A stretch of DNA of 60,226 bases, from NCBI GenBank assembly GCA_947380905.1, contig CANCSS010000010.1, positions 1 to 60,226 on the forward strand, in the 5' to 3' direction. This document shows positions 49,256 to 58,308 of this stretch, in pieces. The stretch comes from Chitinophagaceae bacterium. GTDB taxonomy: Bacteria > Bacteroidota > Bacteroidia > Chitinophagales > Chitinophagaceae. Numbering within the stretch: the first letter of the stretch is position 1; every line of letters starts with the position of its first letter. The translations under genes were made by a program, and so were the position numbers. A model generated the notes under the pieces. That model was not told where the DNA came from and ran no database searches. It worked only from the letters and a program-made list of their open reading frames with translations.

Positions 49256-49263
49256 CAAATTTA
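49256..49263 (-). promoter_or_regulatory. -7 box of the purF-type gene
   Basis: On the minus strand it reads TAAATTTG, an exact TAnnTTTG, 19 bases before the ATG. No -33 TTG is evident. No PurR-like palindrome was noticed here. Confidence 0.5.
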
Positions 49264-49309
49264 CATTAGTTCGGTATTGTTTACTAGTAAGAAGTAAAAA
49301 ACTTTTCAA

Positions 49310-50029
49310 CTAAGTACCAGCGATAAAATAGGGAATCTCAATGAGTAAAAGGTCCGACCCGGCTGCCGCTTCAATGGACACTGCCTCTACCCCGCTAATG
49401 CCCACCGCGTCTCTACGGCCTAAATGTTGTCCTCCAATGGTGCAGCTGCCTTCGACACACATGGCATACAAACCCTGGCCTGCCTGATGAAAGGCATATT
49501 GCGAAGAAAAAGGCTTTATAAAATGGCCCAAGGACAACCAAGCGTCTTGATTGATAAATAAAGTATTGGGATCATTGGGTGAAACTACGGTTAACAATTG
49601 GTCTTCTCTGTCCTTAGGAAGAAAGGATTTTTGATCATATCTAGGGGTAATATTACGCTCCTTAGGGAAAATCCATATTTGAAATAGTTCTACTTTTTTA
49701 TCTCTGTTGGGATTGACCTCACTGTGTTGTATGCCACTTCCAGCACTCATAATTTGTACATCATGCTCCTTAATAATACAATCTCTTCCAGTGCTGTCCC
49801 TATGGTGTAAGTCTCCAAACAAAGGAATGGTAATAATTTCCATATTGTCGTGAGGATGGGTTCCAAAACCCATACCAGCATCAATTTTATCGTCATTTAA
49901 AACTCGAAGTGCCCCATAATGAATTTTTTTGGGATCATGGTATTGACCAAAACTAAAACTATGATATGTATTTAGCCAATCAAATTGTACATGGCCTCTT
50001 TCATTGCTTGGGAAAGATGTGATTTGCAT
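49310..50029 (-). CDS. Pirin family protein (YhhW-like)
   Basis: A 239-residue bicupin of the pirin family; the E. coli relative YhhW has quercetinase activity in vitro, while natural roles are uncertain. The N-terminal cupin holds the metal-binding residues in GTHPHDNMEIITI and the later SGIQHSEVNP, and FDWLNTYHSFSFGQYHDP is the family start. The second cupin is poorly conserved, as usual. It follows the SurA-like gene by 19 bases on the same strand and may be its operon partner. Confidence 0.92.
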   Translation of the reverse strand: MQITSFPSNERGHVQFDWLNTYHSFSFGQYHDPKKIHYGALRVLNDDKIDAGMGFGTHPHDNMEIITIPLFGDLHHRDSTGRDCIIKEHDVQIMSAGSGIQHSEVNPNRDKKVELFQIWIFPKERNITPRYDQKSFLPKDREDQLLTVVSPNDPNTLFINQDAWLSLGHFIKPFSSQYAFHQAGQGLYAMCVEGSCTIGGQHLGRRDAVGISGVEAVSIEAAAGSDLLLIEIPYFIAGT

Positions 50030-50048
50030 ATAAAATTAATAAGATAGA

Positions 50049-51440
50049 TTAATACGCTTTTTCCTTAGCCATTTCATTGGCCACTTTATTCCAGTCCTTT
50101 AATTCAACGCATGCATTAAATTCAGGATCTATATAAACATAATAATTGGGAACATGCTCTTTAAACCAAGTTTGCAATGCCTTAGTTTTTTTTATTTCTA
50201 AAGCTCTTTGAGAAACTTTATTATAGTCTTCCTTTAAATTTTCTTTATGAGGTACCGTCATTTCCTTAAAATAAATCAGTCTGACTGTTTTTCTTCCACG
50301 ATCATCTAAATATACTTGTGGTTGAGAAATGTCACCTGGTTTCATATTTTTTATTTCTACCACCATGTCTTTGTCTAACTGATCTATGTTTACATAAGTA
50401 GAACCATCGCGGCCTGTTATAGCTCCCCCACTAAATTTACTTTGATCATCATCACTATGCTTGTTCACTGCTTCCCCAAATGATATTTTTCCTTTGACAA
50501 CTAAATTTCTAATGCTGTCCAAAAAGTGTTTGGTCTCCTCAATTTCATCATTGGTAATGGGTGGTATGCGTAAAATATGTTTTACAACAGCATCGTCGCC
50601 AGATCTTGAAAGAAGTTGGATAAGGTGGTAACCAAATTTTGACTTAACAGGTGCGGATATTTGGCCTTCTTTTAATCTAAAAGAGCCAGACATAAAAGCA
50701 GGATCAAAATTGTGTTCATTTCTATTTAAACTAAATTGACCCATATTTTCTTTCGCACTTGGATCTTCGGAATACAATTTAACCAATTGATCAAAAGTAT
50801 TAATACCCGCTTCTATTTGTTTTCTATAACCCATCATCTGCTGTATTACATATTCTTCCACATCTCTATTGGCTTTCGGATGTAATACCAATGAAATCAC
50901 TTGTACTTCACTTTCATATAAGGGTAAACTGTCCACATTGATTGCATTGTAAAAAGCCCTTACTTCATTGGGTGTAATTTTTATTTTATCAACAATTTTT
51001 TGCTGCATTTCATCCGCCAATTTTTGTTCTTTAATCAATATGCGAAAATCTTCTTTAAGCTGTGTAACAGATCTTCCTGCTACTTCTTCCAAAGTTTCTC
51101 TAGAACCAAATTGTTGTATGTAATTTCTAATACGGCTATCCATTGCGTTCTCTATTTCTTCTTCCGTAACATTAAGAGAATCTTTTTGAGCTTGCAACAT
51201 CAAAGCTTTACGAATCAACATCCCTTCGATGAATGAACAACTACTAGGAATTGTAATATTATCTTGCCCCTGCGCTTGTCTTCTATAATCGGCAACAGAA
51301 TTGTCGACATCAGATTTAAGAATAAATTTATCTCCAACGGTAGCAACAATTTTATCGGCTAAAACTTTTTTCACTTGTCCTTTTGACTGAAAGGAAAATG
51401 CTAAAAAGGCAAAAGAAAAAATAATCTTAATTAATTTCAT
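50049..51440 (-). CDS. surA: Periplasmic peptidyl-prolyl isomerase (SurA/parvulin)
   Basis: Parvulin-type chaperone for outer-membrane proteins. The 463-residue product has a signal peptide (MKLIKIIFSFAFLAFSFQSKG), a SurA-like N-terminal chaperone region (about 25-165) and two PpiC-type rotamase domains (about 175-275 with SAKENMGQFSLN and APVKSKFGYHLIQLL, and about 285-385 with QSKFSGGAITGRDG), ending with a helical tail. It stands 69 bases downstream of infB on the same strand. Assignment as the functional SurA equivalent is likely but the genome may carry other parvulins. Confidence 0.88.
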   Translation of the reverse strand: MKLIKIIFSFAFLAFSFQSKGQVKKVLADKIVATVGDKFILKSDVDNSVADYRRQAQGQDNITIPSSCSFIEGMLIRKALMLQAQKDSLNVTEEEIENAMDSRIRNYIQQFGSRETLEEVAGRSVTQLKEDFRILIKEQKLADEMQQKIVDKIKITPNEVRAFYNAINVDSLPLYESEVQVISLVLHPKANRDVEEYVIQQMMGYRKQIEAGINTFDQLVKLYSEDPSAKENMGQFSLNRNEHNFDPAFMSGSFRLKEGQISAPVKSKFGYHLIQLLSRSGDDAVVKHILRIPPITNDEIEETKHFLDSIRNLVVKGKISFGEAVNKHSDDDQSKFSGGAITGRDGSTYVNIDQLDKDMVVEIKNMKPGDISQPQVYLDDRGRKTVRLIYFKEMTVPHKENLKEDYNKVSQRALEIKKTKALQTWFKEHVPNYYVYIDPEFNACVELKDWNKVANEMAKEKAY

Positions 51441-51509
51441 TAATATTTTTATTAATAAGTAAAGTTCTACAAGTTGGCCCTGTTTGCCAAATGATAAATC
51501 TTAATTTTT

Positions 51510-54368
51510 TTATAAAGTACGCTTCACTTCTTCTTCCTCAAAGGCTTCTACAATGTCTCCCACCTTTAAGTCGATAAAGTTTTTAATGGTTAATCCGCAT
51601 TCCATATTAGAAACCACTTCCTTGGCATCGTCTTTGAAACGTTTTAAGCTGCCCAATTCAGCGCTTTGACCCTCGCCTTTTGGATACTCAACAATACCAT
51701 CACGAATAATACGTATTTTACTGTTTCTACTTAATTTGCCATCTAATACAAAACATCCGGCCACAGTAGCTTTGTCAAATTTATATACTTCTCTTACTTC
51801 TACATTGGCCACAATTTTCTCTTGAATTTTTGGCTCCAACATACCTTCCATCGCGCTCTTAATTTCGTCAATGGCATTGTAGATGATAGAGTATAATTTT
51901 ATTTCCACGCCTTCTGTTTCAGCCAATTTATTGGCTTGCATACTTGGTCTTACGTTAAAACCAATAATGATGGCGTCGGACGCAGCAGAAAGCAATACAT
52001 CCGATTCAGAAATTTGTCCTACTCCTTTTAATATAACACGAATGGCAATTTCTTCGGTAGATAATTTTTGTAAAGAATCACTTAAGGCTTCTACAGAACC
52101 ATCCACGTCCCCTTTGATGATGATGTTTAATTCTTTAAAGTTGCCTAAAGCCAAACGACGTCCAATCTCATCTAATGTAATATGTTTTCTAGTTCTTAAG
52201 CCTTGCTCTCTTAATAATTGAGCACGTTTTGTTGCTAATTCTTTTGCTTCCGCTTCGTCTTCAAATACTTTAAATTTCTCACCCGCTTGTGGTGCTCCAT
52301 TCAATCCTAATATAACAACTGGGGTGGAAGGAGGTGCTACTTCGATACGTTGATTGCGCTCGTTAAACATGGCTTTTACTCTACCATAAAACTGACCAGA
52401 TAAAATTAAATCTCCTTGACGTAAGGTTCCATTTTGAACCAATATTGTAGCCACATAACCACGTCCTTTATCTAAGGAGGCTTCAATGATACTGCCCGAA
52501 CCTTCTCTGTTAGGATTGGCTTTTAAATCTAATAAATCAGATTCTAAAATCACTTTCTCTAACAATGCATCTACATTCAAACCTTGCTTTGCAGACAATT
52601 CTTGGTTTTGGAATTTACCACCCCAAGCTTCTACTAAAATATTCATTTGGGACAATTGCTCATATATCTTTTGTGCATTCGCGCCATCTTTATCAATTTT
52701 ATTTACCGCAAAAATCATCGGCACATTTGCTGCTTGCGCGTGACTGATGGCTTCCTTGGTTTGTGGCATCACTGCATCGTCCGCGGCCACTACTATAATT
52801 GCTATATCAGTTACTTTAGCACCACGCGCACGCATCGCTGTAAAGGCTTCGTGACCAGGTGTATCTAAGAAGGTAATGGCTTTACCATTAGGCAAAGTCA
52901 CTTCATAAGCACCGATGTGTTGTGTAATTCCTCCTGCTTCACCGGCTACTACATTCGCATTACGAATATAATCCAATAAAGAAGTTTTACCATGATCCAC
53001 GTGACCCATAATAGTAACAATCGGAGGACGTTCTACTAAATTTGCTAAATCTTCTGCTTCTTCTTCCTCATCCATTTCTTCTGCATCTTCCAATCCAACA
53101 AACTCAACTTCAAATCCAAATTCACTGGCAACCAATTCTATCACCTCCGCATCTAAACGTTGGTTAATGGAAACCATGATACCTAAATTCATACACTTGC
53201 TAATAATATCAGCAAAGCTTACATCCATCAAACTAGACAACTCACTTACTGTTACAAATTCTGTTACCTGTAATTTATTATCTGTTATTTCATTGGTTTC
53301 ATTTTCTGCAGCTTCTTCTCTTTTAGCACGTCTGTATTTTGATTTCAAACTTTTTCCTCTTCCGCCGGCACCTGCCAATTTCGCCTGCGTTTCTTTAATC
53401 TTATCTTGAATTGCTTTTTGACCAATTTCTTTTTGTTCAGCTGTTTGAGGTGCATTTCTGTTGCCACCTCTTGCTCCACCTTGACCAGGTCTTGCACCAC
53501 CACCCGGTCTTGCGCCGCCGCCTTGACCTTGATAACCACCACCCGGTCTTGTTCCACCGCCCTGACCTTGGTATCCACCACCAGGTCTTTGGCCGCCGCC
53601 TTGTTGAGGTTGATTTGGATTTCCACCTTGAGAAGGAATACGTTTACGTTTGCGTTTTTCTTCTTGGCTCAATGGCTTAGGACGTGTATCGCTATTAATA
53701 GGTAAATCAATTTTACCCATTACTTTAGGACCTTCTAATTTTTTTGTGGCAATATTTTCAATCTTTCCATGAACATTTTCAGGAGCAACAGAATGATCTA
53801 CTGGGGCACGCTTGGCTTTTGCTGGAGCAGGCTCCTCTGTTTTTTTTGCAGACTTCTTTGCAGGGGTTTCTTTGGCTGGTTCTTCAGCAGGCTCCTCTGT
53901 TTTTTTTGCAGATTTCTTAGGTCTGGTAGAAGAATCGATTAAAGAAAGGTCTATTTTATCAACCACTTTTGGCGACTCCAATTCTGGACTTGCGACTTTA
54001 GTTTTCTTAGGCTTCTCTATTTCAGCTTTTACTTCAGGTTTTGCTTCTTCAGCTGGCCAAGGCTTAGTTTCAGCAGGCTTTGCTTCTACTTTAGGTGCTT
54101 CTACTTCCACCACAACAGGTTTCTTTACCTTGTCTTTATCGGCAACAGCATTTTTAGGCAACTCTACATGGTCTGCTTTATTTCTAGCTACTTTATCGCT
54201 TTGAAATTCTGCTTGCAGAGAATAATACTGATCCTCAGTTAATTTAGCTGTAGCCTTTAGGTCGTCTTTTGGAAAACCTTTTTTTACTAAGAATTCAATC
54301 AAGGTATCTTGACCGATGTTGAACTCTTTAGCAGCTGCTAACAGTCTTGGTAGTTTCAATTCTGACAT
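51510..54368 (-). CDS. infB: Translation initiation factor IF-2
   Basis: GTPase that places initiator tRNA on the ribosome. The 952-residue protein has an IF2_N motif at the N-terminus ([20 protein letters not shown]), a long low-complexity linker with Lys/Ala/Glu/Pro repeats (about 75-200) and a Gly/Arg/Gln-rich run (about 245-305), a second IF2_N-like segment, then the G domain with [35 protein letters not shown] and NKIDKDG, and the C-terminal beta-barrels. It is the third gene of rimP-nusA-infB, 69 bases after nusA. Confidence 0.97.
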   Translation of the reverse strand: MSELKLPRLLAAAKEFNIGQDTLIEFLVKKGFPKDDLKATAKLTEDQYYSLQAEFQSDKVARNKADHVELPKNAVADKDKVKKPVVVEVEAPKVEAKPAETKPWPAEEAKPEVKAEIEKPKKTKVASPELESPKVVDKIDLSLIDSSTRPKKSAKKTEEPAEEPAKETPAKKSAKKTEEPAPAKAKRAPVDHSVAPENVHGKIENIATKKLEGPKVMGKIDLPINSDTRPKPLSQEEKRKRKRIPSQGGNPNQPQQGGGQRPGGGYQGQGGGTRPGGGYQGQGGGARPGGGARPGQGGARGGNRNAPQTAEQKEIGQKAIQDKIKETQAKLAGAGGRGKSLKSKYRRAKREEAAENETNEITDNKLQVTEFVTVSELSSLMDVSFADIISKCMNLGIMVSINQRLDAEVIELVASEFGFEVEFVGLEDAEEMDEEEEAEDLANLVERPPIVTIMGHVDHGKTSLLDYIRNANVVAGEAGGITQHIGAYEVTLPNGKAITFLDTPGHEAFTAMRARGAKVTDIAIIVVAADDAVMPQTKEAISHAQAANVPMIFAVNKIDKDGANAQKIYEQLSQMNILVEAWGGKFQNQELSAKQGLNVDALLEKVILESDLLDLKANPNREGSGSIIEASLDKGRGYVATILVQNGTLRQGDLILSGQFYGRVKAMFNERNQRIEVAPPSTPVVILGLNGAPQAGEKFKVFEDEAEAKELATKRAQLLREQGLRTRKHITLDEIGRRLALGNFKELNIIIKGDVDGSVEALSDSLQKLSTEEIAIRVILKGVGQISESDVLLSAASDAIIIGFNVRPSMQANKLAETEGVEIKLYSIIYNAIDEIKSAMEGMLEPKIQEKIVANVEVREVYKFDKATVAGCFVLDGKLSRNSKIRIIRDGIVEYPKGEGQSAELGSLKRFKDDAKEVVSNMECGLTIKNFIDLKVGDIVEAFEEEEVKRTL
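53500..53610 (-). repeat. Gly-rich codon repeats in infB
   Basis: Three to four imperfect copies of a unit encoding GGGYQGQGG / GGGxRPGGG. They lie in the disordered linker of IF-2 and produce long antisense open frames that are artefacts. Confidence 0.75.
53826..53912 (-). repeat. 60-bp-period duplication in infB linker
   Basis: A 27-base word beginning AGCAGGCTCCTCTG and ending TTGCAGA occurs identically at 53826-53852 and 53886-53912, exactly 60 bases apart. It encodes the repeated [11 protein letters not shown] units, so a 20-codon duplication seems recent. Each copy contains a run of eight T, open to slippage. Confidence 0.85.
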
Positions 54369-54437
54369 TCTGTTGTTTTTTGCCCCGATTTAACGAGACG
54401 AGTCACCTAATACAAATATACTTTCAAAAATCAAAGG

Positions 54438-55688
54438 TTATTCACCTTTATCAAATTCTTCTTGTAAGATTCGACGCACATCTGCAATCGTTTCTTTCTC
54501 TAAATCCGTTCTTTTCTCTAATTCTTCGGCGCCTAAATTTAATACGCTTCTGGCCGTATCACAACCCACACGCTTGAATTCGTCAATGATCCAAGTTTCA
54601 ATCTCATCGCTAAATTCATCCAAGTCAATATCAAATTCATCTACAATTTCTTCGTCTTCACGGTACACATCTAATTCATAACCGGTTAACTCAGAAGCCA
54701 ATTTAATATTCACCCCTCTACGACCAATCGCCAAAGAAACTTGATCTGCTTTTAAATACACATCTACGTGCATTTTTTCAGCATCAATGTTCATGTAAGA
54801 AATTTTTGAAGGCGTTAAAGAACGCTGAATTAACAATTGGGTATTGGTAGTGAAATTAATAACATCAATATTTTCATTTTTTAATTCTCTAACAATGCCA
54901 TGAATACGACTTCCTTTCATACCTACGCATGCGCCTACTGGATCGATACGATCGTCAAAAGATTCAACAGCTACTTTTGCACGCTCTCCTGGTTCACGTA
55001 CAATTTTCTTGATGGTAATTAAACCATCAAATATTTCAGGTACTTCTATTTCTAATAATTTTGCAAGGAACAAAGGACTTGTTCTAGACAAGATAATTAC
55101 AGGTGAATTGTTTTTCATATCCACTCTCGCAATCACCGATCTTATATTTTCTCCTTTCTTGAAAAAATCTTGTGGGATTTGTTCCGACTTAGGTAAAATT
55201 AATTCATTGCCTTCCTCATCCAGCAACAACACTTCTTTTTTCCATACTTGATAAATTTCGGCATTGATAATTTCACCAATTCTATCAGAATATTTTTTAA
55301 CCAAGGCATTTTTCTTCAAGTCGTTGATACGAGAAGCCAATGTTTGCTTAGCCGCTAGGATGGCTCTTCTTCCGAAGTCTAAAATATCTACTTCTTCTAA
55401 TAAATCTTCCCCTACTTCATAATCGGGTTGAATTTTTATCGCTTCAGAGTAAGATACTTCCTCTAATGGATTGTCTACATCATCATCGTCTCTAATTTGA
55501 CGACGACGAATAATTTCAAGGTCACCCTTTTCGGCGTTAACAATTACATCGAAGTTTTCATCGCTACCATATTTTTTTCTCAATAAGGTTTTGAAAACGT
55601 CTTCAACTACTTTCATCATCGTTGGGCGATCTATGCTTTCTGCGTCTTTAAACTCCTGAAAGGCTTCAATCAAATTTATACTTGCCAT
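54438..55688 (-). CDS. nusA: Transcription termination/antitermination factor NusA
   Basis: RNA-polymerase-binding factor that modulates pausing, termination and antitermination. The 416-residue protein has the N-terminal polymerase-binding domain (1-130), S1 (about 135-200, NAEIYQVWKKEVLLLDEEGN), KH1 and KH2 (about 205-345, DPVGACVGMKGSRIHGIVRE and VSLAIGRRGVNIKLASELTG) and a short acidic C-terminus with one helix-hairpin region. The acidic repeats of E. coli NusA are absent, as usual for this phylum. It lies 41 bases after rimP. Confidence 0.96.
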   Translation of the reverse strand: MASINLIEAFQEFKDAESIDRPTMMKVVEDVFKTLLRKKYGSDENFDVIVNAEKGDLEIIRRRQIRDDDDVDNPLEEVSYSEAIKIQPDYEVGEDLLEEVDILDFGRRAILAAKQTLASRINDLKKNALVKKYSDRIGEIINAEIYQVWKKEVLLLDEEGNELILPKSEQIPQDFFKKGENIRSVIARVDMKNNSPVIILSRTSPLFLAKLLEIEVPEIFDGLITIKKIVREPGERAKVAVESFDDRIDPVGACVGMKGSRIHGIVRELKNENIDVINFTTNTQLLIQRSLTPSKISYMNIDAEKMHVDVYLKADQVSLAIGRRGVNIKLASELTGYELDVYREDEEIVDEFDIDLDEFSDEIETWIIDEFKRVGCDTARSVLNLGAEELEKRTDLEKETIADVRRILQEEFDKGE

Positions 55689-55729
55689 AACATAATTTTT
55701 TTTCAGACCTGTGCCTGATTTTTTGTTTG

Positions 55730-56200
55730 TTAAAATTGAATTTGAACTATCGTTGTTTTTATTTGTTCAAAAGGAATTAGTAATTCTTGCACCACTGCTT
55801 TTTTACCTTTCCCTTCTGTCCATTCTATTAAAATATCTTTTTCTGTTACCAATTTTAAAAGTCCTTCTTTCATAGTGTCATCCAAAAAAGTGACTTCTAC
55901 TTTACGCCCTATGTTTTTCACATACTGACGATTCAAAACTAGAGGCTCATCAATACCAGGCGAAGAAACTTCTAAGGAAAAATCCCCTTCTGGAAACCAA
56001 GCTGCTTCTTCCATAATTCGGTATAATTTCCGATTGATGAAAGTGCACTTTTCAATGGGCAAACCTTGATCGCCATCCAAAAATATCTTGATATTGTTGG
56101 TAGGCTTTACTTTAATCTGAACACAGAAATAGCTGGGTTCCTCTTTAAGGAGTTGCTCCAAAATTGGATTTACTAAGTCTATGATCTCGTTTGCTTGCAT
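55730..56200 (-). CDS. rimP: Ribosome maturation factor RimP
   Basis: Helps assemble the 30S subunit. The ATG at 56200 gives a 156-residue protein beginning MQANEIIDLVNPILEQLL, matching family length and start; an open frame back to 56302 would run through the promoter and leader hairpin and is not believed. Hallmarks are the FLDGDQGLPIEKC segment and the DFSLEVSSPGIDEPL motif in the middle. It heads the rimP-nusA-infB operon and has a strong promoter and a hairpin in a leader of about 50 bases. Confidence 0.94.
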   Translation of the reverse strand: MQANEIIDLVNPILEQLLKEEPSYFCVQIKVKPTNNIKIFLDGDQGLPIEKCTFINRKLYRIMEEAAWFPEGDFSLEVSSPGIDEPLVLNRQYVKNIGRKVEVTFLDDTMKEGLLKLVTEKDILIEWTEGKGKKAVVQELLIPFEQIKTTIVQIQF

Positions 56201-56204
56201 ACTT

Positions 56205-56237
56205 AAAAAAGAAGAAGGGAACGATTTCGTTCCCTTC
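56205..56237 (-). terminator. Hairpin plus T-run in the rimP leader (possible attenuator)
   Basis: On the minus strand, an 11-bp perfect stem GAAGGGAACGA/TCGTTCCCTTC (56214-56237, two central bases, so a realistic loop of 4-6) is followed by TTCTTTTTTAAG and then the rimP ATG. It looks like an intrinsic terminator but sits downstream of the rimP promoter and ahead of the first codon, so it could be an attenuator controlling entry into rimP-nusA-infB. Confidence 0.7.
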
Positions 56238-56258
56238 ACATTTTCTTCTATTCTATGC

Positions 56259-56291
56259 CAAAGGTAATAAAACAGGATGAAATATCCCAAA
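56259..56291 (-). promoter_or_regulatory. Promoter of the rimP-nusA-infB operon
   Basis: Read on the minus strand: TTTG at the -33 position (56288-56291), 21 bases, then TACCTTTG (56259-56266), both exact to the Bacteroidota consensus. Transcription should begin near 56253, giving a leader of about 50 bases. Confidence 0.75.
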
Positions 56292-56308
56292 ATTATTGCC
56301 AAGGGCCT

Positions 56309-56316
56309 TATTTTTG
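56309..56316 (+). promoter_or_regulatory. -7 box of the DUF4834 gene
   Basis: TATTTTTG fits TAnnTTTG exactly and ends only 4 bases before the ATG at 56321, so the transcript may be leaderless. It faces away from the rimP promoter, about 45 bases away. Confidence 0.5.
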
Positions 56317-56320
56317 CAGT

Positions 56321-56563
56321 ATGATGAAGCTAATTATTTACGGAATGTTGATCTACTTTTTATACAAAGTAATATTCCAGGTAGTAGTCCCGGTAAGCAA
56401 TGGGGTGAAGACAGTAAGGGCCAATATGGAAAAAATGCAGCAACAACAGGCGGAAGCCATTAAGAAGGCCCAAGAAGCCAATACTGCTTCAGCGAGCGCT
56501 CCCAAAAAAGAAGTTCCAGTTGAAGCAGAATACATTGATTTTGAAGAAGTTAAGAAAAAATAA
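56321..56563 (+). CDS. DUF4834-like small membrane protein
   Basis: An 80-residue protein with one N-terminal transmembrane helix (MMKLIIYGMLIYFLYKVIFQ), a basic/Gln-rich cytoplasmic stretch with coiled-coil character (NMEKMQQQQAEAIKKAQEAN) and the acidic terminus VEAEYIDFEEVKKK, which resembles DUF4834 proteins of Bacteroidota. The open frame begins at 56255, but the -7 box at 56309-56316 and the membrane helix point to the ATG at 56321. Function unknown. It converges on the HAD gene, 15 bases between. Confidence 0.78.
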   Translation: MMKLIIYGMLIYFLYKVIFQVVVPVSNGVKTVRANMEKMQQQQAEAIKKAQEANTASASAPKKEVPVEAEYIDFEEVKKK

Positions 56564-56578
56564 GGCTATTAGGAGTCC

Positions 56579-57202
56579 CTATAAATAGGCTGCAATATCC
56601 GTCTCCACCGTCATCCCTTGTTTTAAATGAAGTACTTGAAGCCCTACGGAAGCAGCAGCGATGATATTTGGTTCATTGTCGTCAATAAAAAGGGTTTCTT
56701 CGGCCACCAACCCTTCTTTATTTAATAGGTAGATAAAAGAAGCTGGATCGGGTTTACGCATTCCCATTTTATGAGAGTAATAGGGTGTCTTAAACAGGGA
56801 TTCGAATGAATAATTGGCCACTTCTTTTTCAAATTGAGGAAGAAAATGATTGCAATGAATTTGATTTGTATTGGAATATAAAAAAGTATTGAAGCTATGC
56901 TTGTTGTCCTTGATCCATTGAATGCTATTTTTTCTAAACCCAACCAATAAGGCATTCCATGCATAAATAACTTGCTCATTGGTCAAAGGCAAATTCGCCA
57001 AAGTGCTCACGCCTTCACAAAACGCTTGTTCATTTACAAAACCCATTTCAAGGTCTAGAAATAATGGATGCGACTTGTTTAATGTAAAATGTTGATCAAT
57101 GCCTTCCACTCCAATGGATTCAAAAGCGGATTTCATTTTTTTAAAATCAATGTCGTACAAAACATTTCCAAGGTCGAAAATTAAATTCTTGATAGCAGCC
57201 AT
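56579..57202 (-). CDS. HAD superfamily hydrolase, subfamily IA
   Basis: A 207-residue phosphatase-like protein similar to YihX. Motif I is IFDLGNVLYDID with nucleophile Asp10; the second Asp is replaced by Gly-Asn as in YihX-type enzymes. Motif II is in LYSNTNQIH, motif III is Lys in MGMRKPDPASF, and motif IV is LFIDDNEPNI. A four-helix cap (about 15-90) follows motif I. Substrate may be a sugar phosphate or FMN-like compound; not determinable here. It is alone between DUF4834 and the VOC gene. Confidence 0.9.
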   Translation of the reverse strand: MAAIKNLIFDLGNVLYDIDFKKMKSAFESIGVEGIDQHFTLNKSHPLFLDLEMGFVNEQAFCEGVSTLANLPLTNEQVIYAWNALLVGFRKNSIQWIKDNKHSFNTFLYSNTNQIHCNHFLPQFEKEVANYSFESLFKTPYYSHKMGMRKPDPASFIYLLNKEGLVAEETLFIDDNEPNIIAAASVGLQVLHLKQGMTVETDIAAYL

Positions 57203-57276
57203 TGACTTGATAATTTATTGGAATAATTAGAGCAATGAAGATAAAGAAACATTTTAAATAATTGTATATTTGAAAT

Positions 57277-57675
57277 ATGAAACAAAGCTTAGCACATATT
57301 GCGATTGTGGTTAGAGACTACGATGAAGCCATTGCTTACTATACCCATGTTTTAGGATTTAAACTAATCGAAGACACTGTACTATCCGAAACCAAAAGAT
57401 GGGTGATGGTACAACCCAATGGCGCTGACAATGGCTGCGTGTTATTACTTGCCAAAGCGGCCACGCCAGAACAAGAAAAATTTATTGGCTATCAAACAGG
57501 CGGCCGTGTATTTTTATTTTTACACACCGATAATTTCGAAAGAGATTACCAAAGCTATATTTCAAAAGGAATTGAATTTACCATTCCACCGCACGTGGAA
57601 GAATATGGAACCGTTGCCGTTTTTAAAGATATCTATGGAAATTTATGGGACCTGATTGAGCCAACCAAAAAATAA
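57277..57675 (+). CDS. VOC family (glyoxalase-like) protein
   Basis: A 132-residue vicinal-oxygen-chelate fold protein with two beta-alpha-beta-beta-beta modules. HIAIVVRDYDEAIAYYTHVLGF starts module one, with His7 a candidate metal ligand; GRVFLFLHTDNFERDYQSY starts module two, and the last Glu lies in LWDLIEP. Such proteins include glyoxalases, dioxygenases and antibiotic-binding proteins; the reaction cannot be told. It converges on the PaiB-like gene with 15 bases between. Confidence 0.9.
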   Translation: MKQSLAHIAIVVRDYDEAIAYYTHVLGFKLIEDTVLSETKRWVMVQPNGADNGCVLLLAKAATPEQEKFIGYQTGGRVFLFLHTDNFERDYQSYISKGIEFTIPPHVEEYGTVAVFKDIYGNLWDLIEPTKK

Positions 57676-57690
57676 ATTTTAAAAAAATAT

Positions 57691-58299
57691 TTACCTTTTC
57701 ATAGCCGCTGCCATATGCTTGCAAGCCGCATTGCCATTACTTAATTCCTTTTTAATGTTTTCATGAGAAGCTTCATCTCTATTTTGACTTAATTTAAATA
57801 CATGTTGCAAGTCGTTAACAATAATGTCAAAAGAAACAATGGCTTTCATATTTTGTTCCATGTATTCTGGAGATAAATTTTTTACTTGAGTAGGGGAATT
57901 AACCTCTTTTTCAAAATGCAATGTTAGTTGCTCAAGTAAATGGTACAAGTGCTTTTCATCCTTAATTTCAATAATGCCTTTCGCTTGCACCGACTGATAA
58001 TTCCAAGTGCTTCCCATATTTTTATTAGTATACCAATTGGCACTTACAAAAGCAGATGGCCCTGAAAAAATTACCAACACTTTATTGTTGTTTTCAAATG
58101 CCATTGTGTGTTCTTGCTTGCGCATGATATGACCACTAATAACTATTTTTTCGTTTTCAAAATTTAATAAAATGGGTACTTGTGTAGCTACAGGAAACCC
58201 ATTATTGTCTATGCCACATATCGTGACAAAAGGATTCGCTTTCATGAAGTCCAACACTTCTTGATGGTCTTTGGCTTTAAAATGAGGAATATTGTACAT
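57691..58299 (-). CDS. PaiB-like FMN-binding protein
   Basis: A 202-residue member of the family labelled FMN-binding negative transcriptional regulator (Bacillus PaiB). It begins MYNIPHFKAKDHQEVLDFMK, with the split-barrel flavin fold including ISGHIMRKQEHTMAFE, VSANWYTNKNMGSTWNYQSV and HLYHLLEQLTLHFE. The PaiB role in repressing sporulation and protease genes in Bacillus is unlikely to carry over, so function is open. It follows the Lrp-type gene by 9 bases and is probably co-transcribed with it. Confidence 0.9.
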   Translation of the reverse strand: MYNIPHFKAKDHQEVLDFMKANPFVTICGIDNNGFPVATQVPILLNFENEKIVISGHIMRKQEHTMAFENNNKVLVIFSGPSAFVSANWYTNKNMGSTWNYQSVQAKGIIEIKDEKHLYHLLEQLTLHFEKEVNSPTQVKNLSPEYMEQNMKAIVSFDIIVNDLQHVFKLSQNRDEASHENIKKELSNGNAACKHMAAAMKR

Positions 58300-58308
58300 G
58301 GTATTTTT

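Noticed and set aside
53345..53626. 93-codon minus-strand ORF rich in Gln, Val and Lys
   Set aside because: Another frame of the Gly-rich infB linker; composition is explained by repeat translation in a shifted frame.
53812..54204. 130-codon plus-strand Gly/Ser/Phe-rich ORF
   Set aside because: Antisense of the Lys/Ala/Glu repeats of infB; low-complexity artefact.
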